64,000 nt of DNA. It comes from DT-110 sp030148525 (GTDB taxonomy: Bacteria > Bacteroidota > Bacteroidia > Chitinophagales > Saprospiraceae). Shown here one piece after another: positions 43,247 to 51,853 of this stretch. Position 1 is the first letter of the stretch. Every line of letters begins with the position of its first letter. The notes beneath the pieces were generated by a model. The model ran no database searches and was not told where the DNA came from. It saw nothing but the letters and a program-made list of their open reading frames with translations. The DNA is taken from positions 3,596,001-3,660,000 of the forward strand of contig OZ245751.1 in assembly GCA_965227445.1 (NCBI GenBank), read 5' to 3'. A program made the position numbers and the translations under genes.

Positions 43247-44233
43247 ATGTTGAAAATTGGCGTATTGGGTGCAGGACACCTCGGAAAAATCCACCTCAAA
43301 TGCATCGGTCTGGCTACCGAACACTACCAGTTGGTGGGTTTTCACGATCCGAATCCCCAACAGGCCCAAGAGGCTGCTGAAGCCCACAATACTAAAGCCT
43401 TTGATTCGGTCGAAGCACTGTTGGATGCCGTGGATGTCGTCGATATTGTCACTCCTACCACCACTCACTATACCCTGGCTAAGCAGGCCATGCTGGCCGG
43501 GAAGCACGTTTTTATTGAAAAACCGCTCACCCATACCGTAGAGGAAGCCGAAGAGTTGGTCACCATTAGCCAACAACAAGGGGTCAAGGTACAGGTCGGC
43601 CACGTCGAGCGATTTAATCCGGCCCTGCTGGCCCTGGGTGATATGCCCTTAGATCCGATGTTTATCGAAGCCCACCGTTTGGCCATTTTTAACCCGCGAG
43701 GCACCGATGTATCAGTGATCCTGGACCTGATGATCCACGACCTCGACATCGTACTGAGTCTGGTGCAATCACCCGTACGCGAGGTTCACGCCAGTGGTGT
43801 AGCCGTGGTCAGTGATTCTCCGGACATTGCCAATGTCCGATTGGAATTCGAGCACGGCGGTGTTGCCAACCTGACGGCGAGCCGGATTTCCCTGAAGCAA
43901 ATGCGCAAGGTCCGCTTTTTCCAGCGGGATGCCTACATCAGTCTGGACTTCCTGGAAAAACAAGCCCAGATCGTTCGACTGTACGATCAACCCCAGGAAG
44001 AGCAACCCCACATGATGGAACTGGAAACCAATCGGGGCAAGAAGTACATCACCATGGACATGCCGGACATTGAATCGGTGAACGCCATTAAAATGGAGTT
44101 GGAAACCTTTGCCGAAAGTATAATGAATAACACCCGGCCCCGGGTGGGGATCGAGGACGGTTACAGTGCGCTGAAACTGGCCCACCAGATCATTGCCCGG
44201 ATAGAAACCCAAAACAGCAAAATATTGTCTTAA
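43247..44233 (+). CDS. Gfo/Idh/MocA-family NAD(P)-dependent oxidoreductase
   Basis: The ATG at 43247 gives MLKIGVLGAGHLGKIHLKC (328 residues), a clean Rossmann N-terminus with GAGHLG; the TTG six bases earlier is less likely. The EKPLTH motif (about residue 92) provides the catalytic Lys of the family. The C-terminal alpha/beta domain (about 120-310) binds the sugar or similar substrate. Such enzymes oxidise or reduce sugar derivatives, including nucleotide-sugar intermediates of lipopolysaccharide or capsule. The genes that follow (lipoprotein, sugar transferase) fit an envelope polysaccharide role. Confidence 0.9.
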   Translation: MLKIGVLGAGHLGKIHLKCIGLATEHYQLVGFHDPNPQQAQEAAEAHNTKAFDSVEALLDAVDVVDIVTPTTTHYTLAKQAMLAGKHVFIEKPLTHTVEEAEELVTISQQQGVKVQVGHVERFNPALLALGDMPLDPMFIEAHRLAIFNPRGTDVSVILDLMIHDLDIVLSLVQSPVREVHASGVAVVSDSPDIANVRLEFEHGGVANLTASRISLKQMRKVRFFQRDAYISLDFLEKQAQIVRLYDQPQEEQPHMMELETNRGKKYITMDMPDIESVNAIKMELETFAESIMNNTRPRVGIEDGYSALKLAHQIIARIETQNSKILS

Positions 44234-44238
44234 CCGTT

Positions 44239-45153
44239 ATGCGTAAAACTACAGCCCAAAAATCCCGCATCTGCTTCCAATGGCCAATGCTTTGGTTGTT
44301 GGCAACTGCTATGGGTTGTGGTGAAGTAAATCCCAAAGCCGACATTCCTTCGTATGTACATGTGGATCGTGTATCGGTAACTACCATGAATGCCTCCCAG
44401 GGAAGTTCCTCGGCAAATATTACCGAGGCTTGGCTCTTTGTTGATGACCAATTCCAGGGTGCGTACGATATACCCTTTACCGCCCCCATTTTGATGGGTG
44501 GTCCGACCAGGGTTCGCATGGAAGCGGGCATCCGGGACAACGGCATTAGTGCCACCCCGGAAATATACCCCTTCTACGAGCCGGTTGCGCTGGAACCAAA
44601 CCTGGAACCCGACCGCACCGACTCCTTCTCATTAAGCTTTCGGTATCGGGAAGATACGGAGTTTGCGCTTCTGGAAAATTACGAGACGGGGCTGACGGTA
44701 TTCCAGGAAGTGATCACGGGCTCCTCCGAAAATCGATTGGTAGCCCGGTCCGAGGCCGCCTTTGAGGGCCAAATGGGTGGATTAATTGAGCTGACCGAAG
44801 CGGCCCCCGCCGCAGAGCTGGCTTCCACCCGTCGATTCCGGGATTTGCAGACAAGTGGCATTCCCGTGTATTTGGAAATGAACTACCGCTCTGAAGCTCC
44901 GGTCCAATTTGGGGTCCTGGGTTTTAACAGCGGCTCAGAGATACCCGTCGACGCCCGGTACGTAGCGGGATTCCGACCTTCCGACGAATGGAAGAAGATC
45001 TACTTTAACCTCAGTGAAGCGGTCGCCAATACTGATGGCGATGAATACAAACTGATTTTGCAAACCTCTTTACCTACACGAAACGATGGTACGTACACCC
45101 GGAACAGCGCCAAAGTCTGCATCGACAACCTCAAGCTCCTTCACTTTAAATGA
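44239..45153 (+). CDS. Lipoprotein of unknown function
   Basis: This 304-residue protein has a signal with lipobox LATAMGC (Cys27), so it should be anchored in the membrane. The mature part is beta-rich with no recognised motif; it begins with a DIPSYVHVDRVSV region typical of Bacteroidota surface beta-sandwich lipoproteins, and two beta-sandwich-like regions follow (about 50-140 and 150-300). It is 5 bp from the oxidoreductase gene and 28 bp from the sugar transferase. A role in envelope polysaccharide export or surface display is possible, but nothing in the sequence shows it directly. Confidence 0.75.
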   Translation: MRKTTAQKSRICFQWPMLWLLATAMGCGEVNPKADIPSYVHVDRVSVTTMNASQGSSSANITEAWLFVDDQFQGAYDIPFTAPILMGGPTRVRMEAGIRDNGISATPEIYPFYEPVALEPNLEPDRTDSFSLSFRYREDTEFALLENYETGLTVFQEVITGSSENRLVARSEAAFEGQMGGLIELTEAAPAAELASTRRFRDLQTSGIPVYLEMNYRSEAPVQFGVLGFNSGSEIPVDARYVAGFRPSDEWKKIYFNLSEAVANTDGDEYKLILQTSLPTRNDGTYTRNSAKVCIDNLKLLHFK

Positions 45154-45181
45154 AGAAGCAGTACGCCAGGCAGGACGACGC

Positions 45182-46600
45182 ATGACCCGGCGCCGCAAGC
45201 GCCACACGACTATCTATAAGATGGTCGATATTGCTGTTGCACTACTGGCATGGGTAAGCTTTTTTGTGTATCGCAGTCAATTGGAGGGCAAGGCACTCGA
45301 TAGCATGCTCCTGCAAGACCCCAACTTTTGGTTGGGCGTAACTCTCATTCCGATGGGCTGGTTCCTCTTTTATTCCATCTTCGACCAATACCACGATATT
45401 TATCGCCTTTCGCGCCTGGCAACCCTGGCGCGTACACTGTTTCTGAGTTTCTTCGGAGTGACCTTCCTGTTCTTCACCCTCATCCTCGACGATTTTGTGG
45501 CCGATTACCGCACCTACTACCAGTCGTTCATCACCTTATTTATCCTGCATTTTACACTTACCGCCTTTGCACGGATGGTGCTTCTAACGCGGGCCAGCCG
45601 ACGGCTAAAAGCCGGTGATATTACCTTTAATACCCTGATGATCGGCGGCAACCGAAATGCCGTTGAGTTGTACGACGAAATCAAGGAGCGCCCCAAGAAA
45701 TTGGGCCACAATTTCATCGGCTTTATCGACACTAACGGCACCAGTACCAATCACCTGAAGCAATCCCTGCCCATGCTGGGCAAGATCGATCATATTGCGA
45801 ATGTAATCCGCGATTTCCAGGTGGAAGAGGCCATCATCGCCATCGAAACATCGGAGCACAACCGCCTGCGTCGCATTCTGAATGTCCTGTTTGATTTTGA
45901 CCGGCAAGTACTGGTGAAGATCATCCCCGACATGTACGACATCATGCTGGGCACCGTGAAAATGAACCACGTCTACGGCGCCGTACTGATCGAGATCCGC
46001 CAGGAACTGATGCCAAAATGGCAAAGGCTGGTCAAGCGCGGCATTGATATCCTCGCCTCCTTCATAATGCTGATCCTGCTGTTACCGGCATACACCTACA
46101 TCGCCTTGCGGGTGCGCTTGTCCTCTCCCGGCCCCATCTTCTTCAAACAAGAACGCATCGGCCGCCACGGTGAACCCTTTATGATCTACAAGTTCCGCTC
46201 TATGCGGACGGATGCAGAATCAAACGGCCCGCAACTGTCTCAGGACAATGACTGCCGTTGTACGCCCTGGGGCGCAACCATGCGCAAATGGCGCCTCGAT
46301 GAGTTACCTCAATTCTGGAATGTGCTGAAAGGCGATATGTCGCTGGTCGGACCCCGCCCCGAGCGTCAGTTCTACATCAATCAGATCGTCAAGGAAGCTC
46401 CGCATTACAAGCATCTCCTGAAAGTTCGACCGGGCATCACCTCCTGGGGACAGGTTAAGTACGGCTACGCCAGTAATGTTGGCGAAATGATCCAGCGCCT
46501 GAAGTTCGACATCCTCTACATCGAGAATATGTCACTGGCCCTGGATTTCAAGATCCTGTTCTATACCATTTTGGTGGTGCTGCAGGGGAAGGGGAAGTAG
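45182..46600 (+). CDS. Undecaprenyl-phosphate sugar phosphotransferase (polyprenyl glycosylphosphotransferase)
   Basis: I use the ATG at 45182 (472 residues), since the earlier start at 45086 would run 68 bp into the lipoprotein gene. Four to five membrane helices lie in the first 150 residues, followed by a CoA-binding-like Rossmann region (TLMIGGNRNAVELYDEI) and the C-terminal bacterial sugar transferase domain with KRGIDILAS, FFKQERIGRHGEPFMIYKFRSM, LDELPQFWNVLKGDMSLVGPRP and the final RPGITSWGQ. It loads the first sugar phosphate onto undecaprenyl phosphate for exopolysaccharide or O-antigen. No glycosyltransferase genes follow here, so this is a small outlying locus. Confidence 0.93.
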   Translation: MTRRRKRHTTIYKMVDIAVALLAWVSFFVYRSQLEGKALDSMLLQDPNFWLGVTLIPMGWFLFYSIFDQYHDIYRLSRLATLARTLFLSFFGVTFLFFTLILDDFVADYRTYYQSFITLFILHFTLTAFARMVLLTRASRRLKAGDITFNTLMIGGNRNAVELYDEIKERPKKLGHNFIGFIDTNGTSTNHLKQSLPMLGKIDHIANVIRDFQVEEAIIAIETSEHNRLRRILNVLFDFDRQVLVKIIPDMYDIMLGTVKMNHVYGAVLIEIRQELMPKWQRLVKRGIDILASFIMLILLLPAYTYIALRVRLSSPGPIFFKQERIGRHGEPFMIYKFRSMRTDAESNGPQLSQDNDCRCTPWGATMRKWRLDELPQFWNVLKGDMSLVGPRPERQFYINQIVKEAPHYKHLLKVRPGITSWGQVKYGYASNVGEMIQRLKFDILYIENMSLALDFKILFYTILVVLQGKGK

Positions 46601-46654
46601 TGTGACTTTAATCCCCTCCTGCTTTGAGACTTCCACTTAGAGCGTGTTTGTAAG

Positions 46655-46910
46655 TCGGAATGATGAATGCTCAATGTTGAATTGTTTTTTCTGCTGGCTT
46701 TCTAAAGTCTTAACCTCTGTTTACTACTCACTGCCCGTTGTCGGTATAGGTGCCGTTTCAATTGTAGAATAATCCACTTCAATACTCAAACTCTAATCGC
46801 TCTAATCCGTCAAAATCACTGTCCAAAACTGCAATGCGCAGTTGTTGAAGAATTGACATCCCCCTTGCGATTGGACCATAAATAGCCTATTTTGAAAGAA
46901 GGCTAGCTCA
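46655..46910. promoter_or_regulatory. Intergenic region before the split coiled-coil protein, with a promoter candidate
   Basis: The 316-bp gap holds a short heptamer run (GAATGAT, GAATGCT, CAATGTT near 46660-46682) and, just before the next gene, a TTG (near 46864), a spacer of 20 bp and TATTTTG (46888-46894), close to TAnnTTTG but one base short. No gene is visible in the gap. Confidence 0.35.
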
Positions 46911-46916
46911 CACAGT

Positions 46917-48164
46917 ATGGGAAAACGAGGACGTATATTGATCCTTTCCAGTTGCCTGCTCATCCTTTGCAGGCCAAACCAATTGTGTGCTCAGTCCGAC
47001 TTTTCCATGGGTTTTTCCGTGCTGGAATTATTCCCTTCCGATGAAGAATACGACCATTTAGCCCTGCCTCTATTGACCGATTTCAACCAAACCATTTTAT
47101 CCGATCCGGTCTATTACCAGGCCATTAGTGGCGATCTGGGTGGTGAATTCCTGGAAGTCCAATCCTACGATGGCTTTTCCCGTGGGCGAACACCCACCCT
47201 GGGCCTGCTGGCCGAAATGCTGGTTGATCAGCGGTGGCGATTTCGATTCGGAGGCACCTGGACCATGGGAACCCTATCACGCGATTTTTCGGCAATTTTC
47301 TTCGATCCGGAAGCACAAACGGAACGGGTAGTGAATGGTCTGTTTGAAGGCCCCTGGAATGCCACCACCCTGCGACTAACTGGTGGCTACCAGACAAAAG
47401 GGCGCACCTGTTTTTTTGCGGAAGCAGGAGGTATCTATCAATTCCGTTCCTTTGAACCCGTGGAGGCCATGCTGGTTGGTCACCCCTTACAAGTATCAGC
47501 AAACCGACGCGAATCCCATCCCGGAGTAATGATCAGTACTGGCCTGAGAGGATGGGCACAGTCGGCGGTTGCCGTTGAACTAAATGTCCAGTTGCAGACC
47601 GTTTTTCAGGACGAAAGCACTATCCACACACCAGGTATCGGCCTTACGGCAGTCTGGCAATTTGGCCGTCGGCCAACAGAAGAAACTGCGGTAACTATAC
47701 CCGCCACCTCACCCACCGTGGCGGAGGTATACGTACCGGATCGCTGGGCGCAACTATTTGAATACGAACAACCCGAAATCCTGGATTCCCCCCGCGACCA
47801 ATCCACTTCTTTACTCGCGAACAGCTATCCAGATGGCCTGGACGTCATGGCGGGAGCTAGTGTGCAATTACCCATGCGGCCCGCGGAGGCCTTCGTCTTA
47901 TATCCCGAAGCAACCATGGAGGGACGGTGGGATACGGTTACTACATCCATAGTGCCCCACTTGGATGGTTCACGTCCCTACGTTACCCTGCCCGTACCTA
48001 ACGATCTGCCGTTGGGGTTGTACGATCTCCAAATGAATTATCAGACCGACGATCAGCACCAGATCGTGCTTCCTCTCTTTGTGCGCGAGCCCCTGTCTTC
48101 CTGGATATCGACCATGAGCGATACCGACCGGTCTTTTTTTTTTGGAACTAAGCCCGGACATTGA
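46917..48164 (+). CDS. Exported beta-rich protein, N-terminal part of a protein split at a T10 tract
   Basis: This frame encodes 415 residues with a signal peptide (to about residue 26, LCAQS). The region to about 255 has alternating hydrophobic residues like an outer-membrane beta-barrel or porin-like domain (FRFGGTWTMGTL, LRLTGGYQTKGRTCFFAEAGG). A linker and a beta domain (about 320-400, FVLYPEATMEGRWDT) follow. The frame ends 23 residues later at a stop just after a run of ten T (48134-48143). One T fewer would join it to the next frame as DRSFFLELSPDIDGW. It is either a frameshifted gene or a gene expressed by slippage. Confidence 0.7.
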   Translation: MGKRGRILILSSCLLILCRPNQLCAQSDFSMGFSVLELFPSDEEYDHLALPLLTDFNQTILSDPVYYQAISGDLGGEFLEVQSYDGFSRGRTPTLGLLAEMLVDQRWRFRFGGTWTMGTLSRDFSAIFFDPEAQTERVVNGLFEGPWNATTLRLTGGYQTKGRTCFFAEAGGIYQFRSFEPVEAMLVGHPLQVSANRRESHPGVMISTGLRGWAQSAVAVELNVQLQTVFQDESTIHTPGIGLTAVWQFGRRPTEETAVTIPATSPTVAEVYVPDRWAQLFEYEQPEILDSPRDQSTSLLANSYPDGLDVMAGASVQLPMRPAEAFVLYPEATMEGRWDTVTTSIVPHLDGSRPYVTLPVPNDLPLGLYDLQMNYQTDDQHQIVLPLFVREPLSSWISTMSDTDRSFFFGTKPGH

Positions 48165-49704
48165 TGGCTGGCGCAAGCGGGTTCGCGATTTAGATAAACA
48201 GTTGGATAGTTTGCGTTCGCGGCGCGACAGCATCGGCTGGAAAGCCACCCAGGATTCCCTGCGTTGGCAGGAATTAGTCAGCCTTGATAAACGCCTCGAC
48301 CTGTTGGTCGATGTGTATAAGAAGGAGATAACCGGCATCCTCGACTCTCTGGATCGCCAACGGGCAGCTACCCCAGGGATAACCGACCGCGATGCCCTGG
48401 CGCAAGCGGTGGCGGAAGCCAAACAGGCCGTAGAAGATTGCCAGAATCATACGGAAGCCCTTGAACAAGAACTAGAGGAGCAAGCTGAACAATGTGATGC
48501 CCTCAAGGCCGAGCAAGACGCCATTCTGGAGCAAATCCACCAATTATTTATTGACAATGGATTCACCGGGTCTTACGGTTACCATTCCGATGGCCGCTAT
48601 TACTATGGGTACTCTGGTGAATCCAGTAAGACCAATACCGATTTTGGGAACCTGCCCTGGGAAAAAGAGGTCGCCAACCTCAAAAAGGACCTGAAAGCAT
48701 TAAATAAACGCTATCGGAAATGCCGGGATCGCATGGAGGAATTACCTGATCTCATTGCCGAAAATCAGGAGCGGTGCGCCCTGATGGCCGACGCCCAACA
48801 ACGAGCCGAAGACGCACAACAGCGGGGAGAAGCTTATGCAGCCCTGGAAGCCCGGTTACAAGATGAATGCGCCTGGTTCAAAAAGGCCCTGGAGCAACTG
48901 GTGGAATGGTGTATGGAAAACACCGGCATTTGCGATTTCATGGATGATCTGGAACAGCTCTTAAAGGATGACTGCCCCAGCAGTCGGGAGGAGTGGACGG
49001 CCTTTTGGGATAAGGTCGAGGATATGCTTGCGCAAAAAAAGAAACTGGAAGATGCGTTAAAGCGGTCTTCCCGCCGGGGATGGGACGACGTAGCCGACCT
49101 GGAGGACGAGATCGACGACACGCAGCAGGAAAAGGAAGATGCCTGGGATGCCATCCGGATACTGCAAGACGAGGAAGCCCGCAGAATTCGGGAGCAAAAG
49201 GCAGCTGCCCGGGCCGATGCGGCAGCAGCGGCAGCCAAAGAAAAAGAAGAACGCGAGCGCCTAAACGATTGCCTCGAGCAACTAGCCGCCTGGATCAGGG
49301 ATAACCAAGACCTCATCAACCCCTCGGACCGCGAAAAAATCCTGGCCCGCATCACCTCGGGGGCCGGCGCCATGGGACAGGGTGCCCTGGAAGCCGCCGA
49401 AAAGGTAGTCAGGGGAGGCTCTACGGCAGGAGCAACCCTCACCGGGGTTGGTGTCGGGGCCTTCCATCTAGGGGCCGCCATCCTCTACATGATCGCCGAA
49501 GACAAGTGGAAAGCCGCCGCCAATCGGGTGGTGGATAGCCATATCAAAAACCGGATTGAGGCCGAAGCTGTCCTCAGCGACGATCCCTGTGGCGTAATCG
49601 ACATAGGTAGCGATCGGTCCTATTTCTACATGAAGATCAATGGGAAAACGGTGGTCTTTTCCATCACACCGAGTGGGTTTGAATGCCACGGGGAAGTGAG
49701 CTGA
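48142..49704 (+). CDS. Coiled-coil protein, C-terminal part of the protein split at the T10 tract
   Basis: This 520-residue frame opens with a TTG inside the T10 tract. Residues about 5-120 and 160-400 are coiled coil with heptads rich in Leu, Glu and Lys. Between them lies a tyrosine/glycine-rich patch (YGYHSDGRYYYGYSGESS). Cysteines recur in the coils (for example CRDRM, CAWF, CMENTGIC), perhaps for disulfides outside the cytoplasm. A glycine-rich hydrophobic segment (about 420-450, GATLTGVGVGAFHLGAAILYMI) may be a membrane hairpin. With no start of its own it is best read as the continuation of the exported protein upstream, giving a product of about 930 residues. Function unknown. Confidence 0.7.
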   Translation: MELSPDIDGWRKRVRDLDKQLDSLRSRRDSIGWKATQDSLRWQELVSLDKRLDLLVDVYKKEITGILDSLDRQRAATPGITDRDALAQAVAEAKQAVEDCQNHTEALEQELEEQAEQCDALKAEQDAILEQIHQLFIDNGFTGSYGYHSDGRYYYGYSGESSKTNTDFGNLPWEKEVANLKKDLKALNKRYRKCRDRMEELPDLIAENQERCALMADAQQRAEDAQQRGEAYAALEARLQDECAWFKKALEQLVEWCMENTGICDFMDDLEQLLKDDCPSSREEWTAFWDKVEDMLAQKKKLEDALKRSSRRGWDDVADLEDEIDDTQQEKEDAWDAIRILQDEEARRIREQKAAARADAAAAAAKEKEERERLNDCLEQLAAWIRDNQDLINPSDREKILARITSGAGAMGQGALEAAEKVVRGGSTAGATLTGVGVGAFHLGAAILYMIAEDKWKAAANRVVDSHIKNRIEAEAVLSDDPCGVIDIGSDRSYFYMKINGKTVVFSITPSGFECHGEVS

Positions 49705-49805
49705 AGGGAAAAGGGCCACGGGCCACGATTTACGGCTTACGATATACGGCTTACGGTCCATGGCCCTTGATCCATGGTCCACGGTCCGGGAACCTACGAT
49801 TAAAG
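49705..49805. repeat. Heptamer array with several unit types
   Basis: After the coiled-coil gene, units GGGCCAC, GATTTAC, GGCTTAC, GATATAC, GGTCCAT, GATCCAT and GGTCCAC follow each other in strict 7-bp phase. It ends shortly before the stop of the convergent beta-propeller gene. Confidence 0.8.
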
Positions 49806-49822
49806 GCTTCCCAAGAATGCAG

Positions 49823-50734
49823 TTAAAAGGAAAATTCCAACAGCTCTACTTCCTTAAAATCCCGGTCCAGGATCACGATGCGCGGTCCCAAATGTCCTTG
49901 GTCGAAACCGGACTCCATAACGTAGTATTTGCCATCGCGGTAGTACATCCCCGTGGGCATCCAGTGTTCCGGTGACTGGTACCGAAGGACCTTTTCGCCG
50001 GTGTCGGCAACTTCCCAGAGGGCCCGTTCCACACTCTCGCCGACAAGTAGATTACAATGCTCGGAAAAACCCAGTCCGTAGAAGATCTGGTGATTGCGGT
50101 TTTCAAAAAGGGCATCGGAGCGGTCTTCGGGAAAGAAGTTGGTTATGATCTCATCGAAGCCGGTATCGGGTGACCAGCGCAGGATGGTACCATCCTTATA
50201 CCGGGAGTCCGAGATCCACAAATAGCCATTGGGGCCGGTGGCCAGGGTCGATATGCGCTCGAACGGGAAAGCAATAGTCCGGGTCGTACCATCGATAAGG
50301 GAATGAGTCCGCAATTCGCCGTCCATAGGAAAATACGCCTCCTGCATGGTATGGGAAAGAGCGTACTGTCCCCCGTGAAACAGGTCCCAATCGTCGGTAA
50401 ACAGCAGGGTATCCAACTGATCGGTTTCCGGGTGGTATTCAAACAGGTAATTATGCCCCTCCCCTTCCACTTCGCCGGTACGCCAGATGGCGATGGCCGT
50501 GTGCATGTCCTGATCGGCATTGAGGGTGAGGTTGTGGGCGTGGAACCATTTGCGTAAAGCAGTCAGTTTCTCCGTTTCCGGATCGTATGTCCAGAGGGTG
50601 CCATCTCCATTATGGGTTACGTCCACGAAGTAGATGCGTCCTTCGGCGTCTACAACAATACCCCAGGAAGGATGAGCAAGGGCGACGCCGCAGGAGAACA
50701 GGATCAGGGTTAAGGTGGTAATCAGTGTCCGCAT
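49823..50734 (-). CDS. Exported SMP-30/beta-propeller-like protein
   Basis: I use the ATG at 50734 (303 residues), which gives a signal peptide MRTLITTLTLILFSCGVALA. The mature protein contains repeated propeller blade motifs: IVVDAEGRIYFVD, LTLNADQDMHTAIA, LATGPNGYLWISDS, PTGMYYRDGKYYVMES, as in SMP-30/gluconolactonase/NHL-like proteins. Some relatives hydrolyse lactones, but key metal ligands cannot be assigned with confidence. It converges on the coiled-coil gene and has a TTTTTGGCGAAAGC motif 7 bp upstream of its start, followed by heptamers. Likely periplasmic. Confidence 0.8.
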   Translation of the reverse strand: MRTLITTLTLILFSCGVALAHPSWGIVVDAEGRIYFVDVTHNGDGTLWTYDPETEKLTALRKWFHAHNLTLNADQDMHTAIAIWRTGEVEGEGHNYLFEYHPETDQLDTLLFTDDWDLFHGGQYALSHTMQEAYFPMDGELRTHSLIDGTTRTIAFPFERISTLATGPNGYLWISDSRYKDGTILRWSPDTGFDEIITNFFPEDRSDALFENRNHQIFYGLGFSEHCNLLVGESVERALWEVADTGEKVLRYQSPEHWMPTGMYYRDGKYYVMESGFDQGHLGPRIVILDRDFKEVELLEFSF

Positions 50735-50815
50735 GATACCTTTTTGGCGAAAGCTACTTGTGAAAGGACCGAACTGCAAAAAAAGTAGAGGTATCCCGAA
50801 ATTGGATGTACCAAC

Positions 50816-50850
50816 GTGGAGCGTGGAGCGTGGAGCGTGGAGCGTCTACC
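50816..50850. repeat. GTGGAGC heptamer array
   Basis: Four exact GTGGAGC units and one changed unit lie in the divergent spacer between the beta-propeller gene and the acetyltransferase gene. Confidence 0.8.
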
Positions 50851-50889
50851 GTATAATTCCTATCTTCCGGCCTCACTAAATCAAGACCT

Positions 50890-51528
50890 ATGTCCGGACC
50901 CGATCCCAATCAGCGCTTTCCGCTGCCTCATACTGACCGGTTGTGTTTCCTGAAGAACATCATCACTAATCCGAACATCATTGTCGGGGATTACACCTAT
51001 TACGATGATTTCGAGGATGTCCATAACTTTGAAAAGAACGTCAAGTATCATTTCGACTTTATTGGGGACAAGCTCCGGATTGGCAAATTCTGCATGATCG
51101 CTTCGGGGGCTACTTTTATTATGAACGGTGGCAACCACCTCAGTAAATCCCTCTCTGCTTACCCTTTCGCCATTTTCGGGAACGGCTGGGAGCACGCTAT
51201 GGAGGGCAAGAACTATCCCTCAAAAGGAGATACCGTGATCGGAAACGATGTCTGGATTGGTCACGACACGACCTTCATGCCCGGCGTTCAGGTAGGCGAT
51301 GGGGCAATCATCGGTACTAAATCGGTCGTTACCCGATCGGTTCCCCCCTACGCCATTGTGGGTGGCAATCCCGCCAAGGTCATTGCCATGCGCTTCCCGG
51401 ATGATACCATCGAAAAACTGCTGGCCCTGAAATGGTGGGACTGGGACCTGGAGCGGATTACACGCAACGTGGGTGAGTTGACCGGGGGTAACGTGGATGC
51501 CCTGCTGGATGAGACAGCAGGGACTTGA
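50890..51528 (+). CDS. Vat-type xenobiotic acetyltransferase (left-handed beta-helix)
   Basis: The 212-residue protein closely follows the Vat/CatB group of hexapeptide acetyltransferases: FIGDKLRIGKFCMIASG, the active-site IMNGGNH with His83 (equivalent to the catalytic His of VatD), FAIFGNGWEHAM, KGDTVIGNDVWIGHD and the closing GGNPAKVI. Vat enzymes acetylate streptogramin A antibiotics with acetyl-CoA; chromosomal homologues in environmental bacteria can do the same or act on other small molecules. There is no mobile element flanking it directly, though an IS110 copy lies 900 bp downstream. Its coding end (TAGT stop region) merges with an intergenic repeat. Confidence 0.88.
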   Translation: MSGPDPNQRFPLPHTDRLCFLKNIITNPNIIVGDYTYYDDFEDVHNFEKNVKYHFDFIGDKLRIGKFCMIASGATFIMNGGNHLSKSLSAYPFAIFGNGWEHAMEGKNYPSKGDTVIGNDVWIGHDTTFMPGVQVGDGAIIGTKSVVTRSVPPYAIVGGNPAKVIAMRFPDDTIEKLLALKWWDWDLERITRNVGELTGGNVDALLDETAGT

Positions 51529-51853
51529 AGGGACTGGAGGGAACGGAGCGACTGAAGGGATAAACTCAAGTGCCTGGTCTTGCAACTTACTTGCGTCGGG
51601 CAATTGGCAGCGGGCGTAGCCCGCTTCCGCCAAAGCTTCTGCGGGCATAGAGCGTGGAGCGTTGAGCATTGAGCATAGGGCATCAGGGACTTTTGGGAAG
51701 GGAGAGACTATGAGCGACTGAAGGGAAAAAAGGGACTACAGAGACTGACGTAACTACCAGGCTTTGCCCATATTGCGTAGGTCGTAGCCCGCCTCCGCCA
51801 AGGCTTCAGCGGGCAGATAGCGTCGAGCATAGAGTATTCCGAATCTTCGATAA
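51529..51853. repeat. Intergenic mosaic repeat family B, two copies
   Basis: Two copies of a mosaic element run in tandem. Each contains a GCCCGC...GCGGGC inverted repeat (about 51617-51648 and 51788-51815), a heptamer run GAGCGTG, GAGCGTT, GAGCATT, GAGCATA, and a module GGGACTTT...GAGACTATGAGCGACTG. The same modules return at 52310-52413, 53713-53800, 60178-60365 and 61393-61615. No gene is visible here. Confidence 0.75.

Noticed and set aside
45086..45181. Longer N-terminus for the sugar transferase
   Set aside because: It would overlap the lipoprotein gene by 68 bp and adds a low-complexity segment before the expected membrane start.
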